DNA of 41,810 nucleotides, taken from Candidatus Aldehydirespirator catecholifindens. GTDB taxonomy: Bacteria > Actinomycetota > Acidimicrobiia > Acidimicrobiales > Aldehydirespiratoraceae. Shown in pieces: positions 34,825 through 41,810 of the stretch; positions within the stretch are counted from its first letter, which is position 1, and every line of letters begins with the position of its first letter. The notes under the pieces are model-generated. The model was not told where the DNA came from. It saw nothing but the letters and a program-made list of their open reading frames with translations, and ran no database searches. The DNA is taken from assembly GCA_028283245.1 (NCBI GenBank), contig JAPYNU010000079.1, positions 1 through 41,810 on the forward strand, in the 5' to 3' direction. The position numbers were made by a program, and so were the translations under genes.

Positions 34825-35873
34825 GGTGTGAGCCTTGAGATCGAGTCGACGATGCCGTTGTTAACTGCGTCGCCGTAAAACACTCCGAGGCCTACAGCCG
34901 TGCAGAGACCCGACAGGATCCAGAGCCGCACGATCACTGTGGTTTCCGGCCAGCCGCGCAACTCGAAGTGATGATGCAGCGGAGCCATGCGGAAAATGCG
35001 CCGACTAAAGCCTTTATATGAGATCACTTGCAGAATCACAGACAGCGTCTCAACCACAAAAAGTCCGCCGATTATTACCAGCAGCAGCTGCGTGTTGGTT
35101 GCTAAAGCCAGAGCTGCAAGCCCGCTACCTAAAGCCAGCGAGCCTGTGTCTCCCATGAAGATGCGTGCCGGGGCGGCGTTCCACCACAGGAAACCGACTA
35201 TTGCTCCCACCATGGCTGCGCTAACCACGGCAAGGTCAAGAGCGTGCGCAACCTGATAGTCGTCGTAATGATCGAACTGCCAGAAGCCGATGATCATGAA
35301 AGCGCCGTAACCGAGGCCACAAGCCCCTGCAGCTAGGCCGTCTAGCCCGTCGGTCAAGTTGACGGCGTTGGTGGTGGCGATAATCAACAAAACTGCCCAA
35401 ACCGACCAGCCAAACTGGCCGATTTCGATGCCTGGACTGTCAAAACGAGTGAACGAGATAGTGGTATGTACTGAAGTGAGTTCGGTCATGGCCCAAGAGA
35501 AGGCCACTCCGACGATCAGAAGTCCGATGATTTTGGTGCTCTTGTTGAGCCCCAGATTGCGGGCGGCAACGACCTTGATCCAATCGTCAAGAAAGCCGAC
35601 AAGACCAGCAGCAACGATGGTGAGCAAAACGATGATCCCGGTGCGGGTGTTAATGCCACCGAAAATGTCGCTGCCCACATAGCCGACAGTGGCTGCAGCC
35701 ACCACGGCGATACCGCCCATAGTGGGTGTTCCCGACTTGAAGCGATGCCCTTGCGGGCCATCATCACGTATTGGTTGACCTATCCCATAACGAACCAGCA
35801 CACGGATCAGAAACCAGCAACCGATCAGTGATGTGAACATGGCGATACTGCCTGCGATCAGCAGACGGATCAT
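34821..35873 (-). CDS. mraY: Phospho-MurNAc-pentapeptide transferase
   Basis: Transfers phospho-MurNAc-pentapeptide to undecaprenyl phosphate, forming lipid I. 350 residues, ten membrane segments. HRFKSGTPTMGGIAVV, the metal-binding LVGFLDDWIKVVAARNLGL, NAVNLTDGLDGLAAG, FMGDTGSLALGSGLAA and the MAPLHHHFELRGWPE loop are all present. Its ATG overlaps murE directly; murF, which normally lies between, is absent. Confidence 0.98.
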   Translation of the reverse strand: MIRLLIAGSIAMFTSLIGCWFLIRVLVRYGIGQPIRDDGPQGHRFKSGTPTMGGIAVVAAATVGYVGSDIFGGINTRTGIIVLLTIVAAGLVGFLDDWIKVVAARNLGLNKSTKIIGLLIVGVAFSWAMTELTSVHTTISFTRFDSPGIEIGQFGWSVWAVLLIIATTNAVNLTDGLDGLAAGACGLGYGAFMIIGFWQFDHYDDYQVAHALDLAVVSAAMVGAIVGFLWWNAAPARIFMGDTGSLALGSGLAALALATNTQLLLVIIGGLFVVETLSVILQVISYKGFSRRIFRMAPLHHHFELRGWPETTVIVRLWILSGLCTAVGLGVFYGDAVNNGIVDSISRLTP

Positions 35874-37354
35874 CGCTCAAGCTCCGATCTTCGAGTTTCA
35901 CCAGACGCGGTTAGGTGAGCTAGTTCCTGTGTCACCACTTCACGGTCATCGAAGGCCAGAGTTCGGTCGCCGATCACCTGATAACGCTCATGGCCTTTGC
36001 CAGCAACCAGCACAGTGTCGCCTCGGCTAGCAGCTTTCAGACTGTGACGCAGCGCACAACGACGGTCGGGCTCGCTCAGTTCGGGTTCACGTTTCATTCC
36101 GTCAGCGATCATTTGCATGATCTTGTGAGGATCCTCGTTGCGGGGATTGTCACTAGTGACTATTACCAGATCCGCCAGTTGCTCGGCTACAGCACCCATT
36201 TCGCTGCGTTTGCCATGGTCGCGCTCACCACCCGCACCGAACACCACTATCAGACGGCCTTCGGTGAAGCTGCGGGCGGCCTGCAACGATGTCGCAAGGG
36301 CATCAGGGGTGTGTGCATAGTCAACAATCACCTGAAAATCTTGACCGTCTTGGGTTTCAACTATCTCAAAGCGACCAGGAACAGGTCTTACAGCAGCTAA
36401 ACCAGCGGCTACCTCTGCGATGCTGAGACCCAGCTGCAGCGCCATCTCAGCTGCCAGCAACGCATTAGCTTGATTGAATGAACCGGCTAGAGGCAATTTC
36501 ACGGTCTGATCACGCCAACGAAAAATGCTGTATTGAGCTGCGGATTCGATCACCTCAACGGTGTTGAGATCAATGATCGTCAGTGGCATGAGCTTTCGCG
36601 AGGAAATGATCTCAGCCAAGCGCCGTCCCCAGGCACCAGTGACATCCACCACAGCGCTCTCGGCTAGGCCGTCGCTGAAGAGCCGCTCCTTAGCTAAAAA
36701 ATATCGCTCCATAGAGCCGTGGAAGTCGAGATGGTCGCGACCCAAGTTGGTGAAAGCCGCAACCTTGAACCGGCAGCCATCCAAACGATGCTGCGCCAAG
36801 CCGTGAGACGACACTTCAACAACCGCCGCCGCTGCGCCAGCGGTAACCCCTTGCGCCAGAGTGCGCTGCAGGTCAGTGGCTTCGGGAGTGGTCAAAGCGC
36901 CGGTGAGGGTGCCCATCTCGACAGTTTTGCGACCTGCTGCTCGAAAAAGTTCCGCCGTGAGCCTCACTGTGGTGGTCTTGCCGTTAGTGCCGGTGACCCC
37001 AACTAGGTCAAGATGCCGCGACGGCGATCCGTGAACTAGCGCAGCTGCGGGCCCCAGCGCTTTGCGAACCGACGGTACTAACAGTGCTGGCACGCCTGCG
37101 TCGGCGGCATGTTGACGATGCTGAACCAGCAGTGCAACAGCACCGGCTGCGACCGCCTCTGATGCAAAGCTGTGACCGTCGGCGCTGCTGCCAGGAATGC
37201 AGGCGAACATGGTGCCGGGGGTGACACGGCGACTGTCGTGACTGATATCTGCAACCGACACCGATGCAGCGGCTTCTGCGGCTTCTGCGTCAGCCCCGAG
37301 CGGGTGCAACAGCTCAGCAGACAGTGAGCGGGCGAGTTCGACAAGAGTTGTCAT
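35870..37354 (-). CDS. murE: UDP-MurNAc-tripeptide synthetase, meso-diaminopimelate type
   Basis: Adds the third residue of the stem peptide. 494 residues: ADISHDSRRVTPGTMFACIPG, ATP loop GVTGTNGKTTTVRLTAE, VEVSSHGLAQHRL, FTNLGRDHLDFHG, VIVDYAHTPDALA, VVFGAGGERDHGKR. The specificity motif reads SDNPRNEDP, the DNPR that marks meso-diaminopimelate in E. coli MurE, so a DAP-type wall is expected. Overlaps ftsI at its start and mraY at its end by 4 bases each. Confidence 0.97.
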   Translation of the reverse strand: MTTLVELARSLSAELLHPLGADAEAAEAAASVSVADISHDSRRVTPGTMFACIPGSSADGHSFASEAVAAGAVALLVQHRQHAADAGVPALLVPSVRKALGPAAALVHGSPSRHLDLVGVTGTNGKTTTVRLTAELFRAAGRKTVEMGTLTGALTTPEATDLQRTLAQGVTAGAAAAVVEVSSHGLAQHRLDGCRFKVAAFTNLGRDHLDFHGSMERYFLAKERLFSDGLAESAVVDVTGAWGRRLAEIISSRKLMPLTIIDLNTVEVIESAAQYSIFRWRDQTVKLPLAGSFNQANALLAAEMALQLGLSIAEVAAGLAAVRPVPGRFEIVETQDGQDFQVIVDYAHTPDALATSLQAARSFTEGRLIVVFGAGGERDHGKRSEMGAVAEQLADLVIVTSDNPRNEDPHKIMQMIADGMKREPELSEPDRRCALRHSLKAASRGDTVLVAGKGHERYQVIGDRTLAFDDREVVTQELAHLTASGETRRSELER

Positions 37355-39231
37355 GTGTCCGGCGACCCCGCCATCTGAGCTTCTAGCTGTGGCGACTGCG
37401 ACGGCTCAGGTTCTGGGGCCGGTTCGGCACGGTGACGCTCACCGGGCGCAGTATCGGACATCGCCGGAATTCGTAGCTGACGCAAGGCGTAATCGGCGAT
37501 CCTGCGAACGATCGGGGCGGCCAGACTGCCGCCGGAGATGGTTTCGCCTTCGGGATCGTCAATGATCACTAACACCACCAACGCAGGGCCCGCCTCGTTG
37601 CTGAACACTCCCGCGAAGCTCGCCGTGTGATGGCGGTCGATTAGCTCGTTGCGTTCATTCACGCATTCATAGCCCAAATCGCACGGCTGCCAGGCTGTGC
37701 CGGTTTTGCCAGCTACCGAGTATCGGTCCATCGCAGTCCGGCGACCGGTGCCGGTCTCCACCACCGAAGTGAGCATTCGCATCAAGGTTTCAGCCACGTC
37801 AGTGCTGATGACCCGCTCTGCGCTGGCAGCATCAACATCTTCGTGATCTTGGAGGTCTTCGGCAATGAGCTTCAGAGGTAGACGCACGCCGCCGTTGGCG
37901 ATCGTGTTGTATGCCTGAAGTATCTGCAACGGGGTCGCTGCCAAACCTTGACCGATAGCCATGTTGGGCAAGCTGAGACCGTTCCATTCATCTAACTCAA
38001 GCAGGATGCCTTTGGACTCGCCTTTGAAGTCAAGAGGGGTGCGCTCCCCAAAACCGAACGATTTGATTGTGCTATTCAGCCTTTCTGCGCCCGCTTTCTG
38101 AGCCATTCTGATGGTGCCGATGTTTGATGATCGGGCGATTATTTCGGTAGGGCTCCATTTCATGTTCGGATGAGGCGGAGTATCCACGAAGCGGTGCTCC
38201 CAGATGATGAGCTCCGCTGGCACATCAATAGCGACATGCTCAGAAACCATCCCGCTTGATAAAGCTGCTGCGGCCGTCACCGGTTTGAAGACCGAGCCCG
38301 GCTCGTAGCTCCAAGTGGCTGCCAGGTTCTCTCTTGTGCAGTCGACCATCCCATCGGCACCTCTGTTCACGTTAGCCATGGCTAATATCTCGCCAGTGTC
38401 GGGAAGCGACACGAGAGCCACGCCACTTGCAGCTCCAGAGCCTGCCACAGCCTCAACCAGCAGCGACTCGGCCTGATACTGAATGTTGCGATCAAGGGTC
38501 ACCGTGACATCACGACCCTCGGAAGGAGCAATCACTTCCTCGAAACCGCCCGGGATGGTGGCACCGTTGATGCCAACCTCTTTCACCACCCGGCCCGCGG
38601 AACCCGCAAGATGATCGTTTCGGTTTTCTTCTATGCCACTCATGCCGACATGATCAACGTTGACACGACCGACTGCGGCCAAAGCAGAGCAGTCGCCGTT
38701 GGGGTGTTCACGACGTGATTCGGTGATGACCTTGATCCCGTCAATGTTGAGTTCGGTGACCATCTCGCCGATTCGAGTATCTATCTGACGTGCCACATAA
38801 CGGAAAGAACCAGCCCCTTGCAGGTTGTCCAGCAGCGTCGACGGCTCAACCTCCATCACAGTCGAGAGAGCTTCCGCTACTGCATGAGGATCTGTGATCA
38901 GGCGAGGATCCGAAACCACCGTCGCCGCGGGTAGCGACAAGGCGATGGTTCGCCCGTTGCGGTCAAAGACCGTGCCACGAGGAGCTGGAACCACAATGTC
39001 GCCAAGCGGGTTGGATGCCTCTTCGAGCAGACGCGGATCGGGAGTGGCCTGCACGTCAACTATGCGATAGACGATGCCTCCCACTGCCAGCAGCAGCACT
39101 ATCAGCACTCCCACCACCCGGCTGCGGGCTACCAGCGGAAGCTGCGGCGCTGACCTGTCCGAGCGTCGAGAGCCACTCGGATGCCGAGCTGACCGTGCTG
39201 ATCTGTCGGCAGGGTGCCGGTTTGAGGTCAT
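37351..39231 (-). CDS. ftsI: Septal peptidoglycan transpeptidase FtsI (class B PBP)
   Basis: 626 residues: Arg/Ser-rich cytoplasmic tail, one membrane segment (VVGVLIVLLLAVGGIVYRIV, about residues 38-57), N-terminal PBP dimer domain (APRGTVFDRNGRTIALSLPA), transpeptidase with catalytic Ser in EPGSVFKPVTAAA, SSN in IARSSNIGTIRM and KTGT in VAGKTGTAWQP. Two Cys in the active-site loop (PCDLGYEC) may form a disulphide. No PASTA domain. C-terminal tail is Pro/Glu/Gln-rich. Cross-links septal wall made by FtsW. Confidence 0.97.
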   Translation of the reverse strand: MTSNRHPADRSARSARHPSGSRRSDRSAPQLPLVARSRVVGVLIVLLLAVGGIVYRIVDVQATPDPRLLEEASNPLGDIVVPAPRGTVFDRNGRTIALSLPAATVVSDPRLITDPHAVAEALSTVMEVEPSTLLDNLQGAGSFRYVARQIDTRIGEMVTELNIDGIKVITESRREHPNGDCSALAAVGRVNVDHVGMSGIEENRNDHLAGSAGRVVKEVGINGATIPGGFEEVIAPSEGRDVTVTLDRNIQYQAESLLVEAVAGSGAASGVALVSLPDTGEILAMANVNRGADGMVDCTRENLAATWSYEPGSVFKPVTAAAALSSGMVSEHVAIDVPAELIIWEHRFVDTPPHPNMKWSPTEIIARSSNIGTIRMAQKAGAERLNSTIKSFGFGERTPLDFKGESKGILLELDEWNGLSLPNMAIGQGLAATPLQILQAYNTIANGGVRLPLKLIAEDLQDHEDVDAASAERVISTDVAETLMRMLTSVVETGTGRRTAMDRYSVAGKTGTAWQPCDLGYECVNERNELIDRHHTASFAGVFSNEAGPALVVLVIIDDPEGETISGGSLAAPIVRRIADYALRQLRIPAMSDTAPGERHRAEPAPEPEPSQSPQLEAQMAGSPDT

Positions 39232-39731
39232 TGAGCCGATGACTCCGACGCTAGGCTTGCGGCCGGATCCTGCAAGATCCCAGACTGTGCCAAACCAAAC
39301 GGATCATCACCCGGTGGCGACAATCGGCCCGGTGCGATCGGATCTAACACCACTAACTCCGCTGCCGGAACGAGACCAGTCATCTGGGCCTGAACGGTGA
39401 GACCCTCCGGTGAGTCGAGATAGGCAACTTCGGCGCGCAGTTGCTGAAGCCGCTCTCTGTTCAGTTCGTTCTGCTGGATCAATTCATCAAGCGAAGCTTG
39501 ATTCTCCACCAGAACCGCATGCAGAGCGGCCAGAGCCAAACAAACCGCGAAAAAGCCGAACAGCACCAGCGTGGTGGCACCACCCAGCGAACGTCGCAGC
39601 GCCCCAGTTTTGGACACTTCCGGTCTTTGCGGCTGGGTGGCAACCTTAAGATTCGGTGAGCGACGTTGGGGGCTTGCAGCGGGTGCAGCAGCTGTGCGCA
39701 ACGATCGGTGTCGCTGAGGCTGACCTGCCAT
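39228..39731 (-). CDS. ftsL: FtsL-like septum protein
   Basis: 167 residues. Basic N-terminus of about 50 residues, one membrane helix (TTLVLFGFFAVCLALAALHA), then a short coiled coil (LDELIQQNELNRERLQQLRA) ending at VAYLDSPEGLTVQAQ, the usual FtsL/FtsB closing element, and a Pro-rich tail. Position between rsmH and ftsI is that of ftsL. Sequence conservation in this family is low, so the name rests on topology and position. Confidence 0.85.
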   Translation of the reverse strand: MAGQPQRHRSLRTAAAPAASPQRRSPNLKVATQPQRPEVSKTGALRRSLGGATTLVLFGFFAVCLALAALHAVLVENQASLDELIQQNELNRERLQQLRAEVAYLDSPEGLTVQAQMTGLVPAAELVVLDPIAPGRLSPPGDDPFGLAQSGILQDPAASLASESSAQ

Positions 39732-39734
39732 GGG

Positions 39735-40691
39735 TCATCCTTGAAGGTTCAGCCGTTCCACAGCCCGTAGCCGTGCTGCGCTGGCCCTATGGTTGGCGGT
39801 AGTTTCAGAATCGGTGGGTTTGCGGGCTCGGCGTTGCAGTAGTCGTACCGAGGCTTCAATGCCAGGCATTGGAGGCAGACCCGGCCGCGGTGGCGCACTC
39901 TCACCGGCGGCACGCCGAAACACAGACTTCACGAGTCGATCCTCGCCGGAATGATAGGACAGCACCACGCAGCGACCAGCTGCAGCCAAGCAAGAAATGG
40001 CCGCTGTCAAGGCAACTTCTAGGATTTCGAGTTCGTTGTTGACTTCGATACGTAAAGCTTGAAAAGTGCGTCGTGCGGGATGTGAGCGACGACGGTCACC
40101 GCCTGGGACAGCCTCAGCGATCACCTGAGCTAGCTGGCCGGTAGTAGTGAAAGGACGCTTGGTCACGATTGCTGCTGCGATTCGACGGCTGTGTCGCTCA
40201 TCAGCGTTGCGGTAAAGAATCGCAGCCAAATGCTGCTCATCTGCATGGTTGACGATGTCGGCGGCGGTGCTCGTGGCGCTCTGGTCCATTCGCATGTCCA
40301 GCGGACCGTCCAGACGGTAACTGAAGCCGCGTTCAGGCCTGTCAAGCTGAGCCGAGCTGACCCCGAGATCAAACAGGCAAGCGGTGATCTGGGGTTGACC
40401 GAGCCGATCAAGCACTTCTGGGATCGAATCAAAGCGGGCGTGACGCAACACGACCCGGTCACCGAAGTCTGCCAGGCTCTCTGCGGCGGCTTTCAGAGCT
40501 TCGTAGTCGCGGTCTATGCCGATAAGTTCCAGTTGCGGAGCGGCTTGTAGCACAGCAACGGCGTGACCACCACCTCCAACGGTGGCATCAAGAAAGGTTC
40601 CTGCGGGTGCTGGTGCCAATAGTTCGACTACCTCGCGGCACATCACCGGCGAGTGGTATCGGGGCGCGGGCTGTTGCTCCCCTGCGGTCAT
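39735..40691 (-). CDS. rsmH: 16S rRNA (cytosine1402-N4)-methyltransferase RsmH (MraW)
   Basis: 318 residues. RYHSPVMCREVVELL at the start, SAM loop FLDATVGGGGHAVAVL, GIDRDYEAL, LFDLGVSSAQLDRPERGFSY, PLDMRMD, RTFQALRIEVNNELE and SYHSGEDRLVK. ATG 40691 is chosen because the family begins here; the frame is open back to 40991, which would overlap mraZ. It overlaps a possible 58-codon ORF by ATGA and is followed 3 bases later by ftsL. Confidence 0.96.
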   Translation of the reverse strand: MTAGEQQPAPRYHSPVMCREVVELLAPAPAGTFLDATVGGGGHAVAVLQAAPQLELIGIDRDYEALKAAAESLADFGDRVVLRHARFDSIPEVLDRLGQPQITACLFDLGVSSAQLDRPERGFSYRLDGPLDMRMDQSATSTAADIVNHADEQHLAAILYRNADERHSRRIAAAIVTKRPFTTTGQLAQVIAEAVPGGDRRRSHPARRTFQALRIEVNNELEILEVALTAAISCLAAAGRCVVLSYHSGEDRLVKSVFRRAAGESAPPRPGLPPMPGIEASVRLLQRRARKPTDSETTANHRASAARLRAVERLNLQG

Positions 40692-40864
40692 GTGCAGCCA
40701 GTGGAAGCGTTGCGCTGTGCGGTCGCTGCCACTGCCGGGCGTGTGTTCAGATGCTGTTGGTAGGGTTGAGTCGCGGTCATCTGCAGTTCCCCGACCGGCA
40801 GCGCACGTCGGGATTTGTCCCCCGAGCGAGCTAATGGCAAGCGGGCGGCGTACGGGTCTTCCAT
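40688..40864 (-). CDS. Possible small protein (58 aa) between mraZ and rsmH
   Basis: ATG 40864 to TGA 40688, the stop overlapping the rsmH ATG in the 4-base manner used throughout this operon. The product is polar and basic (MEDPYAARLPLARSGDKSRR at the start, Gln/Ala/Thr-rich later), with no motif I recognise and only a weak ribosome binding site (GGCGA). The frame is open upstream through the 15-bp repeat. The 274-base mraZ-rsmH gap is long for this otherwise gapless cluster. Coding status is uncertain. Confidence 0.3.
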   Translation of the reverse strand: MEDPYAARLPLARSGDKSRRALPVGELQMTATQPYQQHLNTRPAVAATAQRNASTGCT

Positions 40865-40898
40865 TCGCCAATCGGGGAACTGCACATGACCGGACTCT

Positions 40899-40943
40899 GA
40901 GTCGGTCTGCTTTGAGTCGGTTCTCTTCGTGTCGGTCTGCTCC
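40899..40943 (+). repeat. 15-bp tandem repeat between mraZ and rsmH
   Basis: Three units on the plus strand: GAGTCGGTCTGCTTT, GAGTCGGTTCTCTTC, GTGTCGGTCTGCTCC. In the frame of the small ORF they read QTDTK/RTDSK/QTDSE. Confidence 0.9.
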
Positions 40944-40965
40944 TTTTTCAGGCTGAACGGCTGCT

Positions 40966-41424
40966 TCAGGCACCACCAATACCCCTTCCAAGGGTTATGG
41001 CATCGGCCAGGCTCTCTGTGCCTGCCGACTGCACCTCTCTCCAACGATCTGGGTTCCAGACCTCGATTCGTCGGATCATGCCAGTGACAATCACTTTGCG
41101 TTCCAACGCGCCAGAGTCGCGCAGATGCGACAGGATTCGCATTCGTCCCTGACTGTCGGGAGTGACGAAATCGGCCTTGGCGGCGAAGCTTCGCAGGGCG
41201 TTGAGATCCACCTCGGAAGACCCCACCTGCGAACGAAGCTGCTCGGCGGTGTCGGCAAACTCCTCCACCGGCAGGATCCCCACACAGGAGTCCAGCGGGG
41301 TGACGTAAGCACCGGCGGACAACTGTGCGCGGAACGCGGATGGCAAGATCAAACGGCCTTTGCCGTCGATGGTGTGCTCGTAGACACCGACAAAAAGAGA
41401 ATGCTGGGTAACCACGGCTGACAC
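40966..41424 (-). CDS. mraZ: Transcriptional regulator MraZ
   Basis: 152 residues with two SpoVT/AbrB-like halves: GVYEHTIDGKGRLILPSAFR near the start and FVTPDSQGRMRILSHLRD in the middle, followed by VIVTGMIRRIEVWNPDRW. MraZ rings bind repeats upstream of their own gene and control the dcw operon. GTG 41424 has AGGGG 6 bases upstream. First gene of the cluster. Confidence 0.96.
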   Translation of the reverse strand: MSAVVTQHSLFVGVYEHTIDGKGRLILPSAFRAQLSAGAYVTPLDSCVGILPVEEFADTAEQLRSQVGSSEVDLNALRSFAAKADFVTPDSQGRMRILSHLRDSGALERKVIVTGMIRRIEVWNPDRWREVQSAGTESLADAITLGRGIGGA

Positions 41425-41550
41425 TCACGCCCCTGCACCAAGATTTTTCGCTGCGGCTGTAGGCCGAAGGTCGGCGAACGGAGCACACACCCCGCAGCTC
41501 ATGGGCTGCTTCGACGCATCCAAATCGAGTCCTGATTGCTCCACAGCACA

Positions 41551-41586
41551 CCACCATACACCCTTTTGAACCACCCGTCAAACCCA
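41551..41586 (-). promoter_or_regulatory. Candidate MraZ-binding repeats upstream of mraZ
   Basis: On the coding strand GGGT/GGGTG words occur at 41585-41582, 41576-41572 and 41563-41559, followed by GGTGG at 41555-41551. Spacings are 9, 13 and about 8 bases, less regular than the 10-bp E. coli boxes. Confidence 0.3.
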
Positions 41587-41680
41587 AGCGACAGATTTCT
41601 TGGCGCAGCGCCTCCGTTGACGAGACTTCACTTCTCCATCTGTGACACCAACTCGACTGCCACAACCAGAAGCAGAACTG

Positions 41681-41711
41681 CACTCAATGCTTCACTCAAT
41701 ACTTAATTGAG
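41681..41711. repeat. 12-bp tandem repeat plus inverted repeat
   Basis: CACTCAATGCTT / CACTCAATACTT at 41681-41704, overlapping the hairpin CTCAAT-ACTTA-ATTGAG (41695-41711). Confidence 0.7.
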
Positions 41712-41810
41712 ATACTTATAAGGCTGCATTCGTTGCTACTCGGCCACTAACGTGGCTTGCTGTGGTCGCTGGCAAGCCTGCTGTCATACCCCTGTGAGAT
41801 GATGTAAATA

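Larger units (their letters stand above)
41425..41810. other. Intergenic region upstream of mraZ
   Basis: No gene is seen in these 386 bases. The part near mraZ holds its ribosome binding site and the candidate operator. The right end is AT-rich and contains a 12-bp tandem repeat and hairpin at 41681-41711. A longer minus-strand frame through this stretch is an out-of-frame shadow over mraZ. Confidence 0.6.

Noticed and set aside
40865..41683. Long minus-strand frame through mraZ and its upstream region
   Set aside because: It overlaps mraZ in another frame and has Cys/Arg-rich, shadow-like composition; only the last 58 codons were kept as a weak candidate.

Overview
The window is a chromosomal segment of an actinobacterium of moderate to high G+C. 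The best guess for class is an Acidimicrobiia-like lineage; phylum is well supported by gene content and order (mraZ-to-ftsZ cluster followed by pgeF, yggS, sepF, yggT, divIVA/wag31, a lysine-rich TraR/DksA protein, lspA, rluD), class is inference. Nearly everything from 2.8 kb to the right end is on the minus strand, so the operons read right to left.

Right to left: (1) 41.4-26.5 kb is the division and cell wall (dcw) cluster: mraZ, a possible small ORF, rsmH, ftsL-like, ftsI, murE, mraY, murD, ftsW, murG, murC, murB, ftsQ, ftsZ. Most junctions are 4-base ATGA/GTGA overlaps. murF is missing although murE and mraY overlap directly. (2) 26.5-20.0 kb continues with pgeF, yggS, sepF, yggT, divIVA, a DksA-like protein with a histone-H1-like Lys/Ala tail of about 340 residues, lspA and rluD. 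(3) 19.9-15.0 kb is uvrA-uvrC. (4) 14.8-13.1 kb is an AT-rich lipoprotein gene interrupted by one in-frame stop. (5) 13.1-7.0 kb is a catabolic cassette (SDR dehydrogenase, a single-chain HyuA-HyuB hydantoinase, a DAO-family flavoprotein) that overlaps rapZ by 4 bases. (6) 7.0-2.8 kb is rapZ, gap, pgk, tpiA, without the yvcK and whiA genes usual between rapZ and gap. secG follows on the opposite strand, convergent with tpiA.

The left 2.8 kb is accessory: the C-terminal end of an N6-adenine DNA methyltransferase running off the left edge, an antisense N-terminal remnant, a Cys-rich conserved protein, tRNA-Leu(GAG), a frameshifted cation-transporter fragment, and a probably leaderless pair (DUF3467 protein plus a 55-residue protein) before secG.

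Two themes cut across the window. First, short in-frame tandem repeats, most often of 15 bp (5 codons), sit at the ends or loops of conserved housekeeping genes (pgk, rapZ, uvrA, murG, the mraZ-rsmH gap, the dksA tail), with other periods at gene junctions. Second, conserved gene neighbourhoods have lost members (murF, yvcK, whiA) and gained a catabolic cassette without leaving gaps. No CRISPR array, IS element or complete prophage is visible.
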